From Mailhella sp. (GTDB lineage: Bacteria; Desulfobacterota; Desulfovibrionia; Desulfovibrionales; Desulfovibrionaceae), in NCBI GenBank assembly GCA_024404335.1, contig JAKSQA010000009.1, forward strand, positions 1-13,642: a stretch of 13,642 bases of DNA, given 5' to 3'. The notes under the pieces were generated by a model. It was not told where the DNA came from. It worked only from the letters and a program-made list of their open reading frames with translations, and made no database searches. Below are positions 1 to 6,658 of the stretch, one piece after another. The stretch's first letter is position 1. Each line of letters begins with the position of its first letter. The position numbers and the translations under genes are program-made.

Positions 1-2
1 AG

Positions 3-2252
3 CCGCTCTCGCGCCTGATGGAGCGCGAATGCCCGCTGTGCAAAGGCGGCGGCCTTGCCGATGTGCAGGTCAGGGGACTCCGTCTTCTCGACCCGGACCG
101 CGTGCTTGTCCGCGTGCAGAGCAGAAAGGGCGATTCCATCAGCGAAGACACCATTGATGAGGACGTCAAGGCCATCTGGGATCTCGGCTACTTCAATGAC
201 GTAAGCGCCGATATAGAGAACCGCGGCGCCGGCCCCGTGCTGGTCTTCACGGTCGACGAGAAGCCCCGTATCGATGACATCCGCGTGGAAGGCTCCGAAG
301 CCGTGCGAATGGGCGATAGCAACGAGGCCATGTCCACGCACAAAGGCTCCGTGCTGAACGAGAAGGTGCTTGCCGAGGATATCCAGAAGATCACCGACCT
401 CTACCATAAGAAGGGCTTCTACCTCGCCGAGGTGAGCTATGATGTGGAGAGCCGTACGGACGGCACGGCCGCCGCTCTGGTGTTCCATGTCAAGGAGGGC
501 AGCAAGCTCTATATCAAGGAAGTCGCCCTTGAAGGCCTCTCCGAGGTGGATCCCGACGATATCAAGAAGGTGCTTTCCCTCAAGGAGCGCGGCATGTTTT
601 CCTGGTTCACCGGTTCGGGTGTCCTGAAGGATGACCAGCTGGAGAAGGATACGCAGCAGATCAAGGCCTGGTTCATGAAGTACGGCTATGTCGACGGCCA
701 GGTTTCCGCTCCCGAGGTGACGTATGAGGAAGACGGCATCCGTGTCGTATTCAAGGTGCGCGAAGGCATCCACTACAAGGTAGGCAACGTCATTCTCCGC
801 GGTGATCTGATAGATACCGAGGAGCGGATCCTTCAGGAAATCAAGATGGATGAGCTCGCGGCCGAAGGGAAGTACTTCGATACCGAAGTGCTGCAGAGCG
901 ACATCAAGGCCCTGACGGATTTCTACTCCGACTACGGCTATGCCTTCGCCGACGTTTCCATCGATCCCCAGACCAGGCCCGAGGACGGCAAGGTCGATGT
1001 CGTGTACACCGTCAAGCCCGGCGAGAAGCAGTATATCCGCCGCGTGGAGGTTTCCGGCAACAACCGCACCCGCGACAACGTCATCCTCCGCGAAATGCGT
1101 CTGGCCGACGGCCAGGCCTTCAGCGGTGCGAAGATGCGCCGTTCCGCCCAGCGCCTTGAGAAGACCCGCTACTTCAGCGAAGTCAATCCCAAGGTGGTCC
1201 CCACCGGAGTGCCCGGTGAAGTGGACCTCAAGATGGATGTGAAGGAAACCGATACCGGCGTCATCAGTGTGGGCTTCGGCTACTCCACATACGACAAGTT
1301 CGGCGTGATGGCCTCCATCACGGAGAACAACCTTTTCGGCCGCGGCTATACGCTCGGGCTTTCGGGATACACGTCTGCGAGCGAGCAGTATCTTGAGGCT
1401 CAGTTCCTGAATCCCCGCCTCTTCGACACGTACTGGGGCCTGTCGGTCAATCCCTACGGCATAGAGGAGGAATGGTCGTACTTCTATAAGCGCTCCACCG
1501 GCATAAAGACGACGCTATTCCATCCGATAGGCGAATATACGAACGTCAGCTTCGGCTACCGTTTCGAACGCTACAACCTGTACCATATGTCCGACCAGGC
1601 TTCCCGGATCATCCAGGCCTATAAGGGCAAGCACTGGGCAAGTGTCGTTTCCGCAGGCATAAGCCGCGACACGACGAACAAGGCGACCTTCCCGACGGAA
1701 GGCACGAAGTTCTCCGTCAATGTCCAGTATGGAAGCAAGTGGACGGGCGGCGATGACAGCTTCTTCAAGCCTACGCTGGATGCCGGCTTCTATTACGGGC
1801 TCAACGACACGAATATCCTGCATGCCCGCGGCAGGGTAGGCGCCGCATACACGACGGAGAAGGATAAGACGATACCTGTCTTCGAGCGCTTCTGGCTCGG
1901 CGGCATCCGCTCCATCCGAGGCTATTCGTACGACGACATCTCGCCTCGGGACAGGAAGACGAAGGAAACCATCGGTTCCGACCGCATGGGCTTTGCGAAC
2001 CTGGAATATATCTGGGTCGTCAAGCCGGAAATCGGCCTCGCCTTCGTCCCCTTCTACGATATAGGCTTCAATACCGACAGTGACCAGCAGAAGCTGCTCG
2101 ACAAGGTCTATTCGTCCGCCGGTCTTGAAATACGCTGGCGTTCTCCGATGGGCGACCTCCGCCTTGCCTACGGCTATCCTCTTTCCAAGAATGCTGACGG
2201 AACGAAGCGCCACAGCGGCCGCTTCGAGTTCTCCATGGGACAGCCCTTCTGA
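3..2252 (+). CDS. bamA: Outer membrane protein assembly factor BamA (Omp85), 5' end cut by window edge
   Basis: This is the central subunit of the BAM complex, which folds and inserts beta-barrel proteins into the outer membrane. The reading frame is open to the left edge and no signal peptide is visible, so the true start lies outside the window and the Met at 18 is internal. Counting from that Met, five POTRA repeats follow at about residues 13-83, 84-162, 163-250, 251-336 and 337-415, each with the pattern of an opening strand ending near a Gly and a closing strand before a basic/Gly turn. A 16-strand-type barrel domain fills residues 416-744. The barrel carries the conserved lid-loop motif as SIRGY (usual form VRGF/Y) and ends in Phe, as outer-membrane proteins do. 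A CPLC motif sits just before the first POTRA, which is unusual. A terminator follows directly, so the unit ends here without a skp/ompH gene behind it. Confidence 0.95.
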   Translation, partial: PLSRLMERECPLCKGGGLADVQVRGLRLLDPDRVLVRVQSRKGDSISEDTIDEDVKAIWDLGYFNDVSADIENRGAGPVLVFTVDEKPRIDDIRVEGSEAVRMGDSNEAMSTHKGSVLNEKVLAEDIQKITDLYHKKGFYLAEVSYDVESRTDGTAAALVFHVKEGSKLYIKEVALEGLSEVDPDDIKKVLSLKERGMFSWFTGSGVLKDDQLEKDTQQIKAWFMKYGYVDGQVSAPEVTYEEDGIRVVFKVREGIHYKVGNVILRGDLIDTEERILQEIKMDELAAEGKYFDTEVLQSDIKALTDFYSDYGYAFADVSIDPQTRPEDGKVDVVYTVKPGEKQYIRRVEVSGNNRTRDNVILREMRLADGQAFSGAKMRRSAQRLEKTRYFSEVNPKVVPTGVPGEVDLKMDVKETDTGVISVGFGYSTYDKFGVMASITENNLFGRGYTLGLSGYTSASEQYLEAQFLNPRLFDTYWGLSVNPYGIEEEWSYFYKRSTGIKTTLFHPIGEYTNVSFGYRFERYNLYHMSDQASRIIQAYKGKHWASVVSAGISRDTTNKATFPTEGTKFSVNVQYGSKWTGGDDSFFKPTLDAGFYYGLNDTNILHARGRVGAAYTTEKDKTIPVFERFWLGGIRSIRGYSYDDISPRDRKTKETIGSDRMGFANLEYIWVVKPEIGLAFVPFYDIGFNTDSDQQKLLDKVYSSAGLEIRWRSPMGDLRLAYGYPLSKNADGTKRHSGRFEFSMGQPF

Positions 2253-2285
2253 TGACTGTCTTCCGGAGGTCGTCCTTCCGGAATG

Positions 2286-2328
2286 AATCGAAGAAGCCCC
2301 GCACATCGTGCGGGGCTTCTTCGATTTT
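2286..2328 (+). terminator. Rho-independent terminator after bamA
   Basis: A perfect 19-bp stem (arms 2286-2304 and 2308-2326) closes on a 3-nt ATC loop and runs into a short T tract. The inner stem is GC-rich (GCCCCGCAC pairing GTGCGGGGC). It starts 33 nt after the bamA stop codon and separates bamA from amtB. The stem is symmetrical, with As on the 5' side, so it could also stop transcription coming from the right. Confidence 0.92.
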
Positions 2329-2372
2329 AAAGGCCTGCGCGAGGCGGCATCCCTTTGTGAGTGGAATATAGG

Positions 2373-2390
2373 TGAGACGATTTTGTACCG
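2373..2390 (+). promoter_or_regulatory. Putative activator-binding palindrome, copy 1
   Basis: TGAGACGATTTTGTACCG is the most distal and most divergent of three related 18-bp sites. The shared pattern is TGAnACnA-N2-(T/A)TGTAyCr. Its centre lies roughly 295 nt upstream of the predicted sigma-54 transcription start. Assignment as an enhancer site rests on similarity to the other two copies and on position. Confidence 0.5.
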
Positions 2391-2480
2391 ACAGGGGGGA
2401 ATGGTTTTCTGGGGAGCTGAAAAGCCGTCAGAAGACGGAGAGCCGCAGAAGCATGGAGGGATTTAAAGACGAGGGACGGC

Positions 2481-2498
2481 TGAAACAAAAATGTACCG
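2481..2498 (+). promoter_or_regulatory. Putative activator-binding palindrome, copy 2
   Basis: TGAAACAAAAATGTACCG shares its left half TGAAACAA exactly with copy 3 and its right end TGTACCG with copy 1. The centre is about 190 nt upstream of the predicted transcription start, within the usual range for enhancer-binding proteins that act on sigma-54 polymerase. Confidence 0.55.
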
Positions 2499-2568
2499 GA
2501 TGTTCCGTAGGATTTCAGGCGTCTGCAGCCATGGCATCGCCGAGGATATGTAGATACGACGCACAGGA

Positions 2569-2586
2569 TGAAACAAAATTGTATCA
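2569..2586 (+). promoter_or_regulatory. Putative activator-binding palindrome, copy 3
   Basis: TGAAACAAAATTGTATCA is the best palindrome of the three: the arms TGAAACAA and TTGTATCA are inverted repeats with one mismatch around a 2-nt centre. It is centred about 100 nt upstream of the predicted sigma-54 start, a typical distance for an NtrC-type activator. It does not match the enterobacterial NtrC consensus (GCACC-N5-GGTGC), so the bound regulator is unknown. Confidence 0.6.
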
Positions 2587-2649
2587 ATGAATCGAATTCT
2601 GTTTTTGTGTACTATGATAACATATTGAAAATATAAATAAAAAATCATG

Positions 2650-2666
2650 TTGGCATGAAATGTGCA
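2650..2666 (+). promoter_or_regulatory. Sigma-54 (-24/-12) promoter of amtB-glnK
   Basis: The sequence reads TTGGCAT-N5-GTGCA, with the invariant GG (2652-2653) and GC (2664-2665) separated by exactly 10 nt as sigma-54 requires. It matches the consensus TGGCAC-N5-TTGCW at most positions. Transcription should start near 2677, giving a leader of about 70 nt before the amtB ATG at 2748. Sigma-54 control is the usual arrangement for amtB-glnK and implies an activator, consistent with the upstream palindromes. Confidence 0.85.
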
Positions 2667-2747
2667 AGATGGGAGCCGTACAGCAATTCCATATCGAGCG
2701 GCAGCCGGATGAAGGCTATGCCGCATAGATTGAGCACGGAGGTACTT

Positions 2748-4115
2748 ATGTCCAGCACAAGCGGCGGCACGGCGCCCATTCGATCCGTCCTGACCTTACT
2801 CGCCATTGCGATCCTTGCCCCGGCGGCGGCATTTGCGGATGATGGCGGCGCACTGAGCCAGCGTCATGGCAATGTGATCATAACCCTGCTCGGCGGCATG
2901 CTCGTCATGTTCATGCAGCCGGGCTTCGCCCTCGTCGAGTGCGGCCTGACCCGTGCGAAGAACGCGGGCAACATCCTCATGAAGAACTTTCTTGATTTCA
3001 GCCTCGGAACGCCGCTGTTCTTCCTCGTAGGCTTCGGCGTCATGTTCGGGGCCAACGCGACGGGCTTCTTTGGAAATCCCTCGTTCTGCCTGAGCTTTGC
3101 TGATCCGGCCACCGAGGATGGCCTGTGGGCATGGACGTTCTTCTTTTTCCAGACGATGTTCTGCGCCACGGCGGCCACGATCGTTTCGGGCTGCGTGGCG
3201 GAGCGTACGGATTTCAAGGCGTATATCCTTGTCTCCGTCATCGTGAGCGTATTCATCTATCCCGTCAGCGGAAGCTGGTGCTGGAACGGTCTTTTCGCAG
3301 AAACGAAGGGCTGGATCGAGAGCCTCGGGTTCATTGACTTCGCCGGTTCCACCGTGGTCCATTCCGTCGGCGGCTGGATAGGGCTCGCAGGCGCCATCTG
3401 CGTCGGCCCCAGGCTTGGGAAATATACTGCTGACGGCAGAGCCCGCGCCATTCCCGGGCACAACATCCCTCTGGTCGCTCTCGGCGTACTCATCCTCTGG
3501 TTCGCGTGGTTCGGCTTCAACTGCTGCTCGACGACGGCTGCGGACGGGACTGTCGGCTATATCGGCGTGAATACCTGCCTGGCCGCCTGCATGGGCTTTG
3601 TCACGGCAATGGTGACCATCTGGTTCATAACCGGCAAGCCCGACCCCTCGATGTCCATGAACGGCTGCCTCGCCGGCCTTGTGGGCATCACTGCCGGCTG
3701 CTTCGAGGTCTCGCCTTCAGGCTCGATATTCATCGGGGCGATGTGCGGTGTCGTGGTCGTGTTTTCCGTTCTCTTCCTTGATCAGAAGCTGCGTGTCGAT
3801 GATCCTGTCGGTGCCGTGTCCGTACACGGCGTATGCGGCACCCTTGGCAGCATTCTCGTGGCTTTCTTCGCGGCGCCGGGCTACGGCGAGTCGGTCGGCA
3901 TCCTCTATGGAGGAGACGCGCATATCCTCCTTGTTCAGATCATAGGCGCCTTTGCCGTTGCCGTGTGGGCGTTTGTGACCGGCTTCATCGCATTCAAGAT
4001 CGTCGACAAGGTCGTGGGGCTGCGTGTGAGCAGGGAAGTGGAACTGAAGGGCCTTGATATCACCGAACACGGAACGGACGTCTACAGCGGCTTCCAGATA
4101 TTCTCCAACGAGTAG
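2748..4115 (+). CDS. amtB: Ammonium channel/transporter AmtB
   Basis: A 455-residue member of the Amt/Mep/Rh family that conducts ammonium across the inner membrane, feeding glutamine synthetase when nitrogen is scarce. The ATG at 2748 is preferred because GGAGG lies 5 nt upstream and a clear signal peptide follows, with an AFA cleavage site near residue 30. An upstream in-frame ATG at 2655 falls inside the sigma-54 promoter. The mature part is a string of hydrophobic helices of the 11-helix Amt fold. The twin pore histidines are H205 (in DFAGSTVVH, with its partner D197) and H360 (in VSVHGVCG). The WFAWFGFN stretch is a typical Amt pore motif. The cytoplasmic tail contains the conserved GLRVSREVELKGLDITEHG segment that contacts PII. 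glnK follows after 18 nt, so the two are an operon. Confidence 0.96.
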   Translation: MSSTSGGTAPIRSVLTLLAIAILAPAAAFADDGGALSQRHGNVIITLLGGMLVMFMQPGFALVECGLTRAKNAGNILMKNFLDFSLGTPLFFLVGFGVMFGANATGFFGNPSFCLSFADPATEDGLWAWTFFFFQTMFCATAATIVSGCVAERTDFKAYILVSVIVSVFIYPVSGSWCWNGLFAETKGWIESLGFIDFAGSTVVHSVGGWIGLAGAICVGPRLGKYTADGRARAIPGHNIPLVALGVLILWFAWFGFNCCSTTAADGTVGYIGVNTCLAACMGFVTAMVTIWFITGKPDPSMSMNGCLAGLVGITAGCFEVSPSGSIFIGAMCGVVVVFSVLFLDQKLRVDDPVGAVSVHGVCGTLGSILVAFFAAPGYGESVGILYGGDAHILLVQIIGAFAVAVWAFVTGFIAFKIVDKVVGLRVSREVELKGLDITEHGTDVYSGFQIFSNE

Positions 4116-4133
4116 CCAAAGAAGGAAAAGAAG

Positions 4134-4463
4134 ATGAAGGCTGTTATCGCATATATTCGGCCGGAAAGCCTCGGCGCGGTCAAGCAGGCGCTTTATGCGG
4201 AAGCGATCTATACCATGTCCGTCACGAACATCCTCGGTTCCGGACGCCAGAAGGGATATGTGGAAATGTACCGCGGCGTCGCTACGGAAGTGACCCTTCT
4301 GAAAAAGGTCAGGATCGAGCTGGTCATTGCCGACGATTCCGTCGAAAAGGCTATGGACGCCATAGCGAAAGGCGCGGCGACCGGACATGAGGGGGACGGC
4401 ATCATCTATGTGATGGATGTCCTCCAGGGCCGCAGGATAAGGACGGGCGAAAGCCTGAGCTGA
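4134..4463 (+). CDS. glnK: PII signal-transduction protein (GlnK type) with altered regulatory residues
   Basis: A 109-residue PII protein, close to the family length of 112. As the partner of AmtB it would bind the channel from the cytoplasm and block it when nitrogen is plentiful, releasing it in response to ATP and 2-oxoglutarate. An AAGGA ribosome site lies at 4122-4126. Alignment to E. coli numbering needs no gap: G35, G37, R38, Q39, E44, Y46, R47, G48, K58, T83, G84, G87, D88, G89, R101 and R103 are all kept. The T-loop Tyr51, the uridylylation site, is Thr51. Phe36 is Ser. B-loop Lys85 and Lys90 are His85 and Ile90. Covalent control by uridylylation at position 51 is therefore ruled out, and nucleotide binding may differ. 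Pairing with amtB favours glnK over glnB. Confidence 0.93.
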   Translation: MKAVIAYIRPESLGAVKQALYAEAIYTMSVTNILGSGRQKGYVEMYRGVATEVTLLKKVRIELVIADDSVEKAMDAIAKGAATGHEGDGIIYVMDVLQGRRIRTGESLS

Positions 4464-4557
4464 AGGAAAAGCCCGACGGGCTTGCCTGATACAGCTTCCG
4501 CGTATGGACAGTCCCCGTCCGCGCGGAAGCCCTGAGTGGAACGGACAGGAAGGGGAC

Positions 4558-4590
4558 GCCCCGCATGTGGTCGGCACATGCGGGGCTTTT
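4558..4590 (+). terminator. Rho-independent terminator after glnK
   Basis: A perfect 12-bp stem GCCCCGCATGTG/CACATGCGGGGC (arms 4558-4569 and 4575-4586) with a 5-nt loop is followed by TTTT. It lies between the convergent glnK and GTPase-HD genes. The opposite strand has no T tract next to the stem, so termination of the leftward gene here is less certain. A smaller hairpin, AAGCCC-GAC-GGGCTT at 4469-4483, precedes it. Confidence 0.88.
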
Positions 4591-4593
4591 CAT

Positions 4594-6345
4594 TCATGAA
4601 TCCGATCTGGAGAGCTCTTCACGGATTCCGGCCTCGGTCGCCTTCATCGCGCCGAGCGCGGTTTCGAGGAGCCGGTCAAGCGTCCAGCCGAGGCGTTCCG
4701 CGCCTGAGCGTATCACATCGCGCGAACAGCCGGCGGCGAACTTCTTGTCCTTGAATTTCTTCTTAAGGCTGGAAATCTCCATATCTGAAGTGCTTCTGGA
4801 CGGGCGCATGAGGGCCGCTGCACCTATGAGGCCCGTAAGCTCGTCTACAGCGAAAAGGACCTTCTCCATCTCATGTACGGGCTCCACATCGCAGCAGAGA
4901 CCGAAGCCGTGGCTGCATACGGCATGCACGAGACGTTCGTCTGCGCCGATTTCGGCAAGAAGCTCAGGTGCCTTGAGACAGTGCCTGTCGGGCCAGTTCT
5001 CGAAGTCTATGTCGTGGAGGAGGCCGGCGGCCGCCCAGAAATCCGCTTCATCGGCATAGCCGAGCTCGCGGGCAAGATGGCGCATGACGGCTTCTACGGT
5101 CAGGGCATGCTGGATGTGGAAGACGTCCTTGTTGTACTTCCGCAGGAGGGCGAGAGCCGTGTCACGGTTCGGGGCGGCCGGGGCGTCGGAAGAGGCTGCG
5201 TTCCGTACCGAAGGATCGGTGGGGGATTCAATCGGAACCGTCAGGGTGCCCGCACCTGCGGATCCGGCGGATGGTTCTTCGTTTTTCCGGGGGGCCGCTT
5301 CTGTCATGACAGGCTGGGCTTTCTGTGAAGCCCGGTTCCAGTCGGGAGAAAGGGCGTCGATATATTCCTCAAGGGCGATGATGCCGGAACCGGTTATGGC
5401 CCGTCGGCAGTCGGCGTAGTCATGGATCCTGCTGACGCTGCGGTTTATCAGCTCCGCGCCGGGGTGGATGCGTTTTGCAATGTATTCAAGTGAGGATCTG
5501 AAGGCCTGCGAGAACTTCTGCAGGCGGCGCCATTCCTCCATCTGTTCGGAAACGCTGGTACGCACATCTTCGGGGATGAGGGCGTGGATGCGGATGTCTT
5601 CGCAGAGACGCCAGTCGATGTACTGGGCGAACTCGATTTCGAAGCTGGTGAGCGTGTCATGTTCTATCATGCGCCGCCAGACTTCCGTTCCCTTCGCCAT
5701 GACGGGAAGTATGTCGATTCTGGTCCCCGCGGGCACATGCTGCGAGACAGTCTCCCGGATCTCTCCGATGATTTCCTCGACGGACTCCTTTTCGATGTCG
5801 ATGACGTCGGCCTTGTTGAGGATAACCAGGAGCGGAAGGCCGCCGCGTGCCTTCATGACCTTTCCCATGTCGGCCAGAAGCGCTTCCTCGTCCTTCGTAT
5901 GGAGCTGTGCCATGTCGAGCACGAGGAATATATGCGTCAGAGGGAGGCGCTCGAGGGCGTAGTATGTCTCCGCCCGGTGCTCGGCGTATCTGCTGGTGTT
6001 CGGGCCGGGAGTGTCGTAGATGACGACGGGGCGCTTCTTCTGCAGATGCGGAAATCGCAGAAGCACTTCGGCAGGCACGTTCTCCTTCATGGTGCCGTTC
6101 CATTCCTTCAGCCTTTCATTGGAAAGAGGCTGCCAGTCTCCTTCGGTGGAGGGATTGCGGCAGAGCGGCTCATCGCATTCCGGGTCGTGCATGATCTTGA
6201 AGATCTGCGCGGTCGTCGCACGGTTGCCGGCGGGGAAGTCGCCTTTTCCCAGAAGGGCGTTGAGGATGGTGGATTTTCCGGAGCTCATGCATCCCAGAAG
6301 GAGGATATGCAGCCCCGATACGGGAGGCGTGATGCGTCTTTTCAT
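4594..6345 (-). CDS. Dynamin-like GTPase fused to a COG2316-type HD hydrolase
   Basis: A 583-residue protein. The ATG at 6345 has AAGGAG 5 nt upstream (6351-6356); a longer frame opening at 6513 has no such site. The N-terminal half is a dynamin-like or large-GTPase domain: P-loop GCMSSGKST (18-26), switch Thr44/45, DTPG (111-114), NKAD (177-180) and a G5-like MAKG (216-219). A mostly helical segment follows (about 235-336). A Pro/Ala/Ser-rich linker (about 338-395) leads into an HD domain (396-583). It keeps the HD-superfamily residues H413, H444-D445 (LLHDIDFE), H479 and D501 (FAVDELTG), plus the KKFKDKKFAAG segment typical of the short, free-standing predicted HD hydrolases of COG2316. No membrane helix is evident. 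Substrate and role are unknown; a GTP-driven membrane or stress function is only a guess. The gene stands alone behind the qrc terminator. Confidence 0.85.
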   Translation of the reverse strand: MKRRITPPVSGLHILLLGCMSSGKSTILNALLGKGDFPAGNRATTAQIFKIMHDPECDEPLCRNPSTEGDWQPLSNERLKEWNGTMKENVPAEVLLRFPHLQKKRPVVIYDTPGPNTSRYAEHRAETYYALERLPLTHIFLVLDMAQLHTKDEEALLADMGKVMKARGGLPLLVILNKADVIDIEKESVEEIIGEIRETVSQHVPAGTRIDILPVMAKGTEVWRRMIEHDTLTSFEIEFAQYIDWRLCEDIRIHALIPEDVRTSVSEQMEEWRRLQKFSQAFRSSLEYIAKRIHPGAELINRSVSRIHDYADCRRAITGSGIIALEEYIDALSPDWNRASQKAQPVMTEAAPRKNEEPSAGSAGAGTLTVPIESPTDPSVRNAASSDAPAAPNRDTALALLRKYNKDVFHIQHALTVEAVMRHLARELGYADEADFWAAAGLLHDIDFENWPDRHCLKAPELLAEIGADERLVHAVCSHGFGLCCDVEPVHEMEKVLFAVDELTGLIGAAALMRPSRSTSDMEISSLKKKFKDKKFAAGCSRDVIRSGAERLGWTLDRLLETALGAMKATEAGIREELSRSDS

Positions 6346-6605
6346 GGGGTCTCCTTGGGTCGGATCCATATCTGGATGGGCGCTTGTCCATGCGGATTCC
6401 GGCGGATCTGCCATGCAGTCCCGTCCACAGGCCGTGGATACATGACACTGCATGCCCTGTCGGGTGAACGGATTCCCGAGCTGTACCGGAAGATGTCCGG
6501 CTGCAGCTGGCATAGGCCGGCCTGCTCCGTGGATGGATCAGCGGTTTTGATAAGACAGGGTATCCTATGAGCGACTCAAAGCAAAGCCTGTTCGTCATAG
6601 GTGAT
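6346..6605 (-). other. Intergenic region between the qrc terminator and the GTPase-HD gene
   Basis: About 260 nt on the upstream side of the GTPase-HD gene. It holds the ribosome site AAGGAG (6351-6356 on the reverse strand) and a small inverted repeat ATCCA-TATC-TGGAT (6364-6377) just upstream of it. I see no convincing -35/-10 pair and no small gene that can be supported. The promoter of the GTPase-HD gene must lie here unless transcription reads through from qrcD. Confidence 0.45.
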
Positions 6606-6635
6606 AAAAAAGGGCGGCTCAGGAAGAGCCGCCCT
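6606..6635 (-). terminator. Rho-independent terminator of the qrcABCD operon
   Basis: Read on the reverse strand, a perfect 10-bp stem AGGGCGGCTC/GAGCCGCCCT (arms 6626-6635 and 6611-6620) with a 5-nt loop is followed by a run of Ts (6611 down to 6606). It lies about 25 nt after the qrcD stop codon and ends the operon before the GTPase-HD gene. Confidence 0.93.
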
Positions 6636-6658
6636 GGAATGGCCTGCGCCATGTCCGG

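Larger units (their letters stand above)
2329..2747 (+). other. Non-coding regulatory region upstream of amtB
   Basis: About 420 nt with no credible gene. The right part, from about 2570, is markedly AT-rich. It holds three copies of an 18-bp imperfect palindrome and a sigma-54 promoter, listed separately. The remaining stretch up to the amtB start is the likely 5' leader, about 70 nt long, ending in a GGAGG ribosome-binding site at 2738-2742. Confidence 0.7.

Noticed and set aside
1515..2306. Long reverse-strand open frame inside bamA
   Set aside because: It is a GC-rich shadow of the bamA barrel domain, which is clearly the coding strand by homology. Similar shadows overlie the qrc genes.
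2372..2590. Small 72-codon open frame between bamA and amtB
   Set aside because: It covers the regulatory palindromes, lacks a ribosome site and resembles no family; it is chance coding.
2655..2747. In-frame upstream ATG extending amtB by 31 codons
   Set aside because: The ATG lies inside the sigma-54 promoter and has no ribosome site. The start at 2748 has GGAGG at proper spacing and begins a clear signal peptide.
6346..6513. 56-codon N-terminal extension of the GTPase-HD protein
   Set aside because: No ribosome-binding site at 6513. AAGGAG precedes the ATG at 6345, and the GTPase fold begins soon after that residue.
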